Assembly (NCBI RefSeq): GCF_019343475.1 | Contig: NZ_CP072453.1 | Span: 4,030,001 to 4,094,000 of the forward strand | Source: Providencia sp. R33 | GTDB taxonomy: Bacteria > Pseudomonadota > Gammaproteobacteria > Enterobacterales > Enterobacteriaceae | Direction: 5' to 3' | DNA: 64,000 nucleotides | In this document: one piece after another, positions 37,031 through 44,652 of the stretch | Numbering within the stretch: the stretch's first letter is position 1 | Layout of the letters: every line of letters starts with the position of its first letter | The notes under the pieces: generated by a model | The model's database searches: none | Told to the model about the DNA's origin: nothing | The model's input: the letters and a program-made list of their open reading frames with translations, nothing else | Program-made: the position numbers and the translations under genes

Positions 37031-37903
37031 ATGCTCAATATGTTATTTGAAAACCGTAAACAGCTATTCTTATTGCTCCTTCCTGCGCTCATTATCTTAA
37101 TGCTATTGACACTATATCCAATAATTTCAGTTGGTTATAATGCATTTGGGCAGGTTGACTACATTGATGATACTTATCATTTTATAGGGTTGAATAATTT
37201 TTCTGAATTATTTGATGATTTCTTTTTTCTCGCCGCAATAAAAAATACCTTTGTATTTACTGTTGTTGCATCGATTGCGCAAGTGTTGCTTGGGCTCGTA
37301 TTAGCCCTTTTATTTCATCGTCAGTTTCCTGGTCGTCGGTTTGCATTACCTATCATTATCTATCCAATGATGCTCTCAACATTGGTTTGTGCTTCGATTT
37401 GGCGTTCTTGGTATAACTATGATTTTGGTTTCCTCAACAGTGTGTTGGTTTCCATTGGGCTGCCGGCTCAAGAATGGCTTTTTAACCCTGATTTTGCGTT
37501 GTATGCAATCGCGGTAGTGGACACATGGCAGTGGGCACCAATGGCATTTTTGATTATTTTGGCTGGTTTACAGTCGATCCCTAAAGATATCGGTGAAGCG
37601 GCAATGGTTGATGGCGCTAAAGGGGTAAATGCTTTTTTTTATATCACATTACCATTGATTAAAAAGCAACTTATGTTGGCGTTCCTGCTTCGTTCAATCG
37701 ATACCTTTAAGCTCTTTGATAAAGTGTATGTGATGACGGGCGGTGGACCAGGCAATGCGACGGAAACCCTTTCAATGTTTGTGTATAAGTACGGTTTTCG
37801 CTTTTTTGATTTGGGTATGGCCAGTGCGGCGGCATTGGTCATGCTTGCTATATCACTTCTGATGACATTGATTTACGCCAGAAATGTGATGAGAGGGAAA
37901 TAA
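37031..37903 (+). CDS. Sugar ABC transporter permease 1 (MalF/UgpA type)
   Basis: 290 residues, six predicted membrane segments. The EAA loop is IGEAAMVDGAKGVNAFFYITLPLIKK. MetI-like permease fold. An alternative ATG at 37040 (MLFENRKQ) is equally possible, since the ribosome site is weak. 47 bp after the binding-protein gene with a hairpin between; pairs with the next permease. Confidence 0.88.
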   Translation: MLNMLFENRKQLFLLLLPALIILMLLTLYPIISVGYNAFGQVDYIDDTYHFIGLNNFSELFDDFFFLAAIKNTFVFTVVASIAQVLLGLVLALLFHRQFPGRRFALPIIIYPMMLSTLVCASIWRSWYNYDFGFLNSVLVSIGLPAQEWLFNPDFALYAIAVVDTWQWAPMAFLIILAGLQSIPKDIGEAAMVDGAKGVNAFFYITLPLIKKQLMLAFLLRSIDTFKLFDKVYVMTGGGPGNATETLSMFVYKYGFRFFDLGMASAAALVMLAISLLMTLIYARNVMRGK

Positions 37904-37905
37904 TC

Positions 37906-38718
37906 ATGAGAGCAAAGTTTCATACATTGCTTGTTTGGTTTGCCGTACTGTTATTGACACTCCCAATCATTTGGATGTTCGGCACCGCTTTTAAATCCCC
38001 AGCTGATATTTTAGCGTCCGGTGCCAATATTTTACCTCATCAACTGAGCTTAGCGTCATTTGAAAAACTACTTGAAGGGAATGTGCCTTTGATGGTGTGG
38101 AATACCGTATTAATTTCCGTGGGTGCGACTGCGGTCTCCGTCATTTTTGCTTTCTTTGCGGCCTATGCGTTGGTACGTTACCGTTTTCCTGCAAAGCTCG
38201 ATAACGTGTTTTTATTGTCAGTTCTAATTATCAAAATGATGCCACCCATTGTAATTGCCATTCCATTATATTCATTGATGAACTCTGTGGGATTACTGAA
38301 TACAAGAATAGGTTTAATACTTTCTTATCAAGTGTATACATTACCATTTTGTATTTGGATGCTACTGGGTTTTATTCGTGATATTCCATTGGAAATTGAA
38401 GAGGCGGGCGCAATGGATGGCGCACACTTGCTACGACGATTAGCCTATATTGTTTTTCCTCTTTGTGCGCCAGGCCTTGTGGCAACCGCGATTTTTTCGA
38501 TGATTTTAGGATGGAATGAGTTTCTGTTTTCGCTGCTGTTTATCCACACTCCCGATAAATTCACCCTTCCTTTGTTTATTTCCAATTTTATGACAGAGGA
38601 TGGCACTGCATGGGGAGAAATGATGGCGATTGGTATTATTTCCTCGTTACCGATGTTGGTATTGGCGAGCTATATGCAGCGCTATTTACTCCGTGGTTTT
38701 TCAATGGGATTGAAGTAG
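37906..38718 (+). CDS. Sugar ABC transporter permease 2 (MalG/UgpE type)
   Basis: 270 residues, six membrane segments. EAA loop IEEAGAMDGAHLLRRLAYIVFPLCAPG. The conserved MalG-like ending GFSMGLK is present. Starts 2 bp after permease 1, so translation is probably coupled. Confidence 0.9.
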   Translation: MRAKFHTLLVWFAVLLLTLPIIWMFGTAFKSPADILASGANILPHQLSLASFEKLLEGNVPLMVWNTVLISVGATAVSVIFAFFAAYALVRYRFPAKLDNVFLLSVLIIKMMPPIVIAIPLYSLMNSVGLLNTRIGLILSYQVYTLPFCIWMLLGFIRDIPLEIEEAGAMDGAHLLRRLAYIVFPLCAPGLVATAIFSMILGWNEFLFSLLFIHTPDKFTLPLFISNFMTEDGTAWGEMMAIGIISSLPMLVLASYMQRYLLRGFSMGLK

Positions 38719-38727
38719 GTATTTATA

Positions 38728-39786
38728 ATGAAAACGACAATAAAAAAACTGGAATTGCGTGATGTTGGTAAATCTTATGGGCAGCATACTGTTATCCCAA
38801 AGGTTAATCTTATCGTTAATGAAGGGGAGTTTGTGGTATTCGTTGGGCCATCGGGGTGTGGTAAATCAACATTACTGAGAATGATTGCGGGGCTAGAATC
38901 TATCTCTGAGGGTGAAATTCACCTTGATAATCGCTGCTTAAATAATGTGCATCCCTCATTGAGGCAAGTTGCCATGGTGTTTCAATCTTATGCGTTATAT
39001 CCCCATTTAAGTGTGGAAAAGAACATGGCTTTCCCTCTGAAAATGGCGGGAGAAAGTAGGGCTTTGGTGAATAAGAAGGTACGAGAAACTGCAGAGAATT
39101 TACAACTCACACATTTATTGAGCCGTTTACCTTCCGAATTATCAGGTGGCCAGCGTCAGCGGGTCGCCATTGGCCGTGCAATAGTACGTGATCCCGCCCT
39201 TTTTTTGTTTGATGAACCGTTATCTAACCTTGATGCAAAGCTACGTGGTGAAATGCGTGTATATCTCAAACAGCTCCACCAAAAATTAAAAGCGACGATA
39301 ATTTATGTGACGCATGACCAAGTGGAAGCGATGACGTTAGCGGATCGAATTGTGGTGCTAAACCAAGGTCGCATTGAACAAGTTGGTTCACCAGAAACGT
39401 TATATCAACAACCTGCGAATAAATTTGTGGCTTCATTTATTGGTTCACCAGTCATGAATTTTTTAAATAAACAAACGGCAGAGCAGATTAAGTTTCCGCT
39501 TTTGTTATCAAATAATGTGGCATTTTTAGGGATAAGACCGAATCAGGTCATCGTAGACCCGCTCTCTCCGGATGTGTTAATGCCGATTTCTGTCGTTGAG
39601 CCATTAGGTCATGCCCGTTTGTATTATGGCCAGCTTCACGGTGTTCCCTTTTTGGTCGAGAGCAAGGAACTTTACTCGGTGGGTGGATCACTACCACTTA
39701 ATTTGGGCCGCTCAGTGATCCATTATTTTGATGAAAATGAGGTGAGAATAGATAACGCTGTATTAGGCGGTGTGGATGCTGCCTAG
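38728..39786 (+). CDS. Sugar ABC transporter ATPase (MalK/UgpC family)
   Basis: 352 residues. Walker A GPSGCGKSTLL, Q-loop FQSYALYPHL, signature LSGGQRQRVAIGRA, Walker B LFLFDEPLSNLD, H-loop THD, and a C-terminal TOBE/regulatory region (IGSPVMNFLN, LGIRPNQVIVDP). The C-terminal domain is slightly short but intact. Energises import by the two permeases. Confidence 0.92.
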   Translation: MKTTIKKLELRDVGKSYGQHTVIPKVNLIVNEGEFVVFVGPSGCGKSTLLRMIAGLESISEGEIHLDNRCLNNVHPSLRQVAMVFQSYALYPHLSVEKNMAFPLKMAGESRALVNKKVRETAENLQLTHLLSRLPSELSGGQRQRVAIGRAIVRDPALFLFDEPLSNLDAKLRGEMRVYLKQLHQKLKATIIYVTHDQVEAMTLADRIVVLNQGRIEQVGSPETLYQQPANKFVASFIGSPVMNFLNKQTAEQIKFPLLLSNNVAFLGIRPNQVIVDPLSPDVLMPISVVEPLGHARLYYGQLHGVPFLVESKELYSVGGSLPLNLGRSVIHYFDENEVRIDNAVLGGVDAA

Positions 39787-39914
39787 TACGCAATTGAGCC
39801 TTGTATTGCAGACGCGAGAGCAAGGTTTCAGTTTATAGCTTGATGGGGATGTAACCGTATCAAGTCAACTTTTGAATAGCGCAAAGGGATCGGAGTGACT
39901 AAGGTTTTTTATTT

Positions 39915-40925
39915 ATGATGCAGAACAAAAAAATTACCGCATCCGATGTTGCTCTGTATGCGGGAGTATCGCGTTCAGCCGTTTCTCGTGCTTTTACTGA
40001 AGGTGCAAGTATTGATCCGATTAAACAGGAAAAGATTTTAGCAGCAGCTAAAGTATTAGGTTATCAACCTAATTTTTTTGCGAGAAACCTCAGTACGCCA
40101 ACGGCACGGAAACGCTCCCATCTTGTTGCCATTTTAGTGAGTGGTTTATCAAATCCGTATGAATCTTACTTGTTTGAGGCACTCACAACGGCTTTACAAG
40201 CCCATGGTAAACAACCCATTTTACTTAATGTGAAGCAAGCTCATGATCTAGAAAATGCAATTATGCAACTCTCAGGCTATCAAGTTGACGGGGTGATCGC
40301 GATAGTGGGATCACTACCAGTTGAATATTTCAGTCAGTGCCTTAAGTTATCGCTGCCTCTTGTTACGTTAGGTCGAACTGATGAACGTGGGATCATTCCT
40401 TCTATTCAAACCGATAATATCAAAGCGGGTGAGATAGCCGCAGATTATTTACTCAAACAGGGATCTACAAAGCTCGGTTTTGTTGCTGGGCGAGTTGATG
40501 GTCAAGCATCGGTTGAACGCTTAATGGGATTTCAAAATCGGCTACTAAACAAAGGTGGGATCATCCCTATTTGTTTAGATGCCGGAAGTTATGATTACCA
40601 AGCGGGTTTTGCGATGGCAGTTCAAAAAAGTGATGATTTGCATCGCTTAGACGGTGTTTTTTGTGCGTCAGATGCGCTGGCGATGGGGGTGATTGATTGC
40701 TGTCGGCAAATTTTAGACATACCAATACCTCGGCGTTTAAGTGTTGTCGGGTGTGATGATGTGCCAATGGCGGCCTGGCAAGGTTACCAACTTACAACCG
40801 TTGCCCAGCCGGTGGTGGAAATAGCGAGTAATGTCATCGTACTGTTAGAGAAAATTTGGGCTAAGTCCGAGAATATACATACCCATATCCGGTTAGAACC
40901 TTACTTGCAACGTCGTAATACTTAG
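39915..40925 (+). CDS. LacI-family transcriptional regulator
   Basis: 336 residues. N-terminal HTH (ITASDVALYAGVSRSAVSRAF) with hinge helix YQPNFFARNLSTP, then a periplasmic-binding-like ligand domain (HLVAILVSGLSNPYESYLFEALTTAL in part; VDGVFCASDALAMGVIDCC). Lies 128 bp after the ATPase gene, whose gap holds an inverted repeat CTTGAT (39839-39844) / ATCAAG (39859-39864). Probably the local repressor or activator of the transporter, acting at 35712-35727. Confidence 0.9.
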   Translation: MMQNKKITASDVALYAGVSRSAVSRAFTEGASIDPIKQEKILAAAKVLGYQPNFFARNLSTPTARKRSHLVAILVSGLSNPYESYLFEALTTALQAHGKQPILLNVKQAHDLENAIMQLSGYQVDGVIAIVGSLPVEYFSQCLKLSLPLVTLGRTDERGIIPSIQTDNIKAGEIAADYLLKQGSTKLGFVAGRVDGQASVERLMGFQNRLLNKGGIIPICLDAGSYDYQAGFAMAVQKSDDLHRLDGVFCASDALAMGVIDCCRQILDIPIPRRLSVVGCDDVPMAAWQGYQLTTVAQPVVEIASNVIVLLEKIWAKSENIHTHIRLEPYLQRRNT

Positions 40926-40943
40926 TGCGTACTCAAGTGGTGT

Positions 40944-40972
40944 TTACACGGGAATGCGTTTATCCCGTGTAA
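40944..40972 (+). terminator. Terminator-like hairpin after the LacI gene
   Basis: TTACACGGGA (40944-40953) pairs with TCCCGTGTAA (40963-40972), 9-nt loop. Plus-strand tail is TTCATCG; weak on either strand. Confidence 0.5.
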
Positions 40973-40984
40973 TTCATCGATGCG

Positions 40985-41506
40985 TTATTTTTGACTTTTT
41001 TGCCACCAAGACACAATGTAATCTGCGATTTGCTCGGGATTATTGATGTCTAATTGGGGAACTTGCGTATCAATAATTTCATTGCTGGCAACAGCGACCA
41101 CATAGTTATCGATCAGGCCATTCAGTGGCTTTCCAACCTCTGATCGAAACAAGGCGATTTTATCGATCGTTTCATGTTTAAACCCTTCAACGAGAATCAG
41201 ATCTAAAGACGCGGGATCAAAACGGCTCGCTAAATAATACAAGTCCATCTCTTTGGCTTCGGGTGTTTCTGTCATTAGTGCCCAGCGTTTTTCACTGGCG
41301 ACAAGGGTTTGATCAGCGCCTGCTTTGCGTAATTCAAAGCTGTCCTTGCCTGGTTTATCCACTTCCATATCATGGTGAGTATGTTTAATTAAACCGACAC
41401 GTACGTTACGTTGCCTAAGCAACGGTATGACTTTTTTTAATAAGGTGGTTTTACCGGTGCCGCTGTAAGCGGTAATTCCGAGTAGAGGTAGAGTATTTTG
41501 CTTCAT
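40985..41506 (-). CDS. mobB: Molybdopterin-guanine dinucleotide biosynthesis protein MobB
   Basis: 173 residues. GTP-binding adaptor of molybdenum cofactor maturation. P-loop ITAYSGTGKTTLLKK; VGLIKHTHHDMEVDKPGKDS and the E-A-G-A-D-Q segment ELRKAGADQTLVAS are MobB signatures. Starts 2 bp after mobA, so coupled. Accessory rather than essential for MGD formation. Confidence 0.95.
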   Translation of the reverse strand: MKQNTLPLLGITAYSGTGKTTLLKKVIPLLRQRNVRVGLIKHTHHDMEVDKPGKDSFELRKAGADQTLVASEKRWALMTETPEAKEMDLYYLASRFDPASLDLILVEGFKHETIDKIALFRSEVGKPLNGLIDNYVVAVASNEIIDTQVPQLDINNPEQIADYIVSWWQKSQK

Positions 41507-41508
41507 GG

Positions 41509-42096
41509 CTATTTTTGTTGTAACTCCCAGTTACGGCTATCTTCCGGTGTATTCAAATTAGCGAATGATCCGGTTTCTGACGAGAACGTGATGCCTTTTG
41601 CATTGATTTCCTGCATAAAGAGCATCAGTTTGCGATCACCTCTGGCGAGATAATCATCAAGTTGTGACCGAAGGCTACGGTGTAATAGGGCGAAGGTTGG
41701 GTGCTCGCGTTCTGCATCTTGCGCATAACAGGCTATATGCTGCTCTTTTTCCATGAACATTTTTTCCGCTAAATTCAAGGGGAACGAAGGCACATCACAA
41801 GGCACGAATAACAGCCAATCGGTTTTTGCATGGTGAAGCGCGGCCTGCATCCCCGCTAAAGGGCCTGAAAAATCCGTATTTAAATCCGTAATAACCGTCA
41901 ATTGGCTTTGACGATATTCATCTTGATTGCGATTGGCATTAATCATCACTTGGTTAACTTGGGGGGCTAGGCGTGCGAGGATATATTGGTATAAAGGCTT
42001 GCCTAACAAAGGGACTAAACCTTTATCTTGCCCGCCCATACGTGTTCCGCGGCCACCTGCCAGTATGACCCCTGTAATTGACTGTCGAAATGACAT
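41509..42096 (-). CDS. mobA: Molybdenum cofactor guanylyltransferase MobA
   Basis: 195 residues from the ATG at 42096 with AAGGA 8 bp upstream; a TTG two codons earlier is less likely. Attaches GMP to molybdopterin to make the MGD cofactor. Nucleotidyltransferase motif LAGGRGTRMGGQDKGL and the metal-binding D in FVPCDVPSFP. Operon with mobB; divergent from yihD, the E. coli arrangement. Confidence 0.95.
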   Translation of the reverse strand: MSFRQSITGVILAGGRGTRMGGQDKGLVPLLGKPLYQYILARLAPQVNQVMINANRNQDEYRQSQLTVITDLNTDFSGPLAGMQAALHHAKTDWLLFVPCDVPSFPLNLAEKMFMEKEQHIACYAQDAEREHPTFALLHRSLRSQLDDYLARGDRKLMLFMQEINAKGITFSSETGSFANLNTPEDSRNWELQQK

Positions 42097-42311
42097 ATTC
42101 AATATCCTTGAATATCTTCAAGAAAATGTTTCAACTTACCTGTAAACACTTTCGCGTATAGTAATTGCTAAAATTTATTCTATTTTGCTATAAAATCAAT
42201 GAATATTCGTACGTATTGGCGCTAAACTTTACGTAGATTGACAACAGTTCGCTTTTTCTCTTGTATGATTATTGATAACTTGTATCGAATATTCGTGATA
42301 AAGGAATAAAC

Positions 42312-42581
42312 ATGAAATGCCATCGCTTAAATGAAGTCATTGAGCTTCTGCACCCTGTTTGGAAAGATAACTCAGATTTAAACCTTGTTGAATTATTGCA
42401 GAAACTTGCTGATGAAGCGGGCTTTAAAGGCAGCTTATCTGAATTAACGGATGATGTATTGATTTATCATCTGAAAATGCGTGGCACAGACAGTAACGAT
42501 GTAATCCCTGGTCTGAAAAAAGATTATGAAGATGATTTTAAAACGGCGATTTTGCGTGCTCGTGGGATCATAAAAGACTAA
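42312..42581 (+). CDS. yihD: YihD family protein (DUF1040)
   Basis: 89 residues, exactly the E. coli length. Begins MKCHRLNEVIELLHPVW and ends DDFKTAILRARGIIKD. Function unknown; in E. coli it is regulated by FNR. First gene of yihD-srkA-dsbA. AAAGGA ribosome site at about 42300. Confidence 0.93.
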   Translation: MKCHRLNEVIELLHPVWKDNSDLNLVELLQKLADEAGFKGSLSELTDDVLIYHLKMRGTDSNDVIPGLKKDYEDDFKTAILRARGIIKD

Positions 42582-42584
42582 ATC

Positions 42585-43580
42585 ATGGATGAAATAGAAC
42601 ATTCGAATTTCCATTTTAGTGGAATTTCACCGGATTTGATTTTAGACGCGCTTATGGAAGCGGGGATTTACCTAGAATCAGGGCTGACAGAACTCAATAG
42701 TTACGAAAACCGTGTTTTCCAGTTTCAAGACGAAAATCGCCAACGCTATGTGGTGAAGTTTTATCGGCCTGAGCGTTGGAATCGATCACAAATTCAAGAA
42801 GAACATGACTTTACGTTAGAGTTACATGATGAAGGCCTGCCTGTTGCTGCTCCTCTTGAGTTTGCTGGGCAAACAGTATTGGAGTTTGGCGGCTTTATGT
42901 TTGCTGTTTTTCCGAGTATTGGTGGGCGGCAATATGAAACAGATAACTTATTTCAGCTTGAAAGTGTTGGGCATTTATTAGGGCGCATTCACCAAATTGG
43001 GCAACGCAAAAACTTTGCATTTCGTCCGACAATGGGGATGGATGAATACCTTGATAAGCCGCGCGATATTATTGTATCAAGCTCGTTGTTGAAAGAACGC
43101 GATAAAGAGCCATTTATTGAATCGTTAGATAAACTGATTGCGCAGGTCAAACTGCAATGGCCAACAACTTTATCCACCTTGCGACTGCAGGGGGATTGTC
43201 ATCCGGGCAATATTTTGTGGCGTGATGAGGCGTGGATGGTGGATTTCGACGATGCGCGAAATGGTCCAGCGATTCAGGATTTATGGATGTTGCTTAATGG
43301 TTCACGCCAAGAGCAAGTCATTCAATTAGATACATTGTTAGAAAGTTATAATGAGTTTTGTGATTTTGATGTAAAACAGCTAAAGCTCATTGAGCCGCTT
43401 AGGGCAATGCGTATGGTGCATTATCTCGGATGGATTATTCGCCGTTGGCAAGACCCTGCATTTCCTCGGGCATTTTCGTGGCTACAAGCTGATGATTTTT
43501 GGCAAAAGCAATCCATTGAGTTTGCGCAGCAAATTGAACGGTTGCAGGATGCTCCTTTGCAATTAACCCCGCAGTTTTAA
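42585..43580 (+). CDS. srkA: Stress response kinase SrkA (YihE)
   Basis: 331 residues. Choline-kinase-like Ser/Thr kinase that counters the MazEF death pathway in E. coli. ENRVFQFQDENRQRYVVKFYRPERW holds the ATP-binding lysine; the catalytic loop is LQGDCHPGNILWRD and the metal-binding motif VDFDDARNGP. Starts 3 bp after yihD. dsbA follows 33 bp downstream; in E. coli the pair is Cpx-controlled. Confidence 0.95.
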   Translation: MDEIEHSNFHFSGISPDLILDALMEAGIYLESGLTELNSYENRVFQFQDENRQRYVVKFYRPERWNRSQIQEEHDFTLELHDEGLPVAAPLEFAGQTVLEFGGFMFAVFPSIGGRQYETDNLFQLESVGHLLGRIHQIGQRKNFAFRPTMGMDEYLDKPRDIIVSSSLLKERDKEPFIESLDKLIAQVKLQWPTTLSTLRLQGDCHPGNILWRDEAWMVDFDDARNGPAIQDLWMLLNGSRQEQVIQLDTLLESYNEFCDFDVKQLKLIEPLRAMRMVHYLGWIIRRWQDPAFPRAFSWLQADDFWQKQSIEFAQQIERLQDAPLQLTPQF

Positions 43581-43613
43581 CATTTAAGTCTTTGTTTTTG
43601 GAGAATGTAGTCT

Positions 43614-44234
43614 ATGAAAAAAATTATGTTGGCTTTGCTTGGTATTGCCATGTCTTTTGGTGCTGCAGCGGCAAATTACACGGAAGGTAAAGAGTATACC
43701 GATGTTAAACCTGTGCAAAACCTGCCACAAGTTTTAGAGTTTTTCTCTTTTTACTGCCCGCACTGTTACCAGTTTGAAAGCGTGTATAAAGTGCCACAAA
43801 CGGTAGAAGCAAACTTACCGGAAGGCGTGAAAATGGAACGTTATCACGTTGATTTCTTAGGGCCTTTAGGTGCAGATTTAACTCAGGCGTGGGCGGTTGC
43901 TATCGTACTGAAAGCGGAAGATAAAGTGACACCAATTCTGTTTGAAGGTATCCAAAAAACACAAACTATCAATAGTAAAGCCGATATCCGTAATGCTTTC
44001 ATCAAAGCGGGTATCTCTGGTGACGAATATGATGCAGCGCTGAATAGCTTCGTGGTCAAATCTGTCGTGGCAAAACAGCAAAATGCTGCCCAAGATTTAA
44101 AACTGCGTGGTGTGCCAGCATTATTTGTTGACGGTAAATATCAAGTCCGTAACAACGGTATTTCTGCAGATAAAGCTGAAGATTATGGCAAAGAGTTCTC
44201 CAATGTGGTGAATTTCTTAGTGAATAAAAAGTAA
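43614..44234 (+). CDS. dsbA: Thiol:disulfide interchange protein DsbA
   Basis: 206 residues. Periplasmic oxidase that introduces disulfides into secreted proteins. Signal peptide to about residue 20 (GAAAANYTEG); active site C48-P-H-C51 in FYCPHCYQFE; cis-proline loop RGVPALFVDGKYQV. Strong TTGGAGAA ribosome site at about 43598. Own terminator downstream. Confidence 0.98.
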   Translation: MKKIMLALLGIAMSFGAAAANYTEGKEYTDVKPVQNLPQVLEFFSFYCPHCYQFESVYKVPQTVEANLPEGVKMERYHVDFLGPLGADLTQAWAVAIVLKAEDKVTPILFEGIQKTQTINSKADIRNAFIKAGISGDEYDAALNSFVVKSVVAKQQNAAQDLKLRGVPALFVDGKYQVRNNGISADKAEDYGKEFSNVVNFLVNKK

Positions 44235-44240
44235 GCCTTA

Positions 44241-44280
44241 TTGATGGTGGCAAATTCTGCCACCATCAAGCTATTTTTCT
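44241..44280 (+). terminator. Rho-independent terminator of yihD-srkA-dsbA
   Basis: 12-bp perfect stem TTGATGGTGGCA (44241-44252) / TGCCACCATCAA (44258-44269), then GCTATTTTTCTT. Confidence 0.88.
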
Positions 44281-44652
44281 TCGTGACTGAATCAATATCC
44301 ACAATTCGACTACTCCCTTCATCCTGTGTTAGATCAAAATATTTCTTAGCTAACCTATTGATTTTTATTTCTTGTTTTTATATACAAACGCCGCCTTTGT
44401 CGTTGAATTCAATCAACAACGTAAATATATACACATGGTTATCCACAGGATATTCCCTTACGTAACGTGATTAATCATAGAGTGAATAATCACTTTACTG
44501 GTTTGTATTAGTGATCATTTGTTTGAAATTGGTCGCGATTTAAACAGAATTTCGGCAGTGGGTTGGCGTAATGTAAAACTTGGGATGTATCCGAAGCCAC
44601 ATTATGGCATCCTATTACTCTTCATTCCCGATTAACAAGATGATGACAGACT
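44281..44652. other. polA upstream region with DnaA-box-like sites
   Basis: About 370 bp with no credible gene. It contains a consensus DnaA box TTATCCACA (44439-44447) and two one-mismatch versions, ATATCCACA (44295-44303) and ATATACACA (about 44425-44434). These lie roughly 200-360 bp before polA. The polA promoter itself is not obvious. The region carries no DNA-unwinding repeats, so it is not an origin. Confidence 0.55.

Noticed and set aside
44241..44465. 74-codon plus-strand ORF after dsbA
   Set aside because: Starts inside the dsbA terminator stem and has no recognisable product or ribosome site.
44281..44652. Replication origin at the DnaA-box cluster
   Set aside because: No AT-rich 13-mer repeats and no gidA/mioC/dnaA neighbours; at most a regulatory or titration site.
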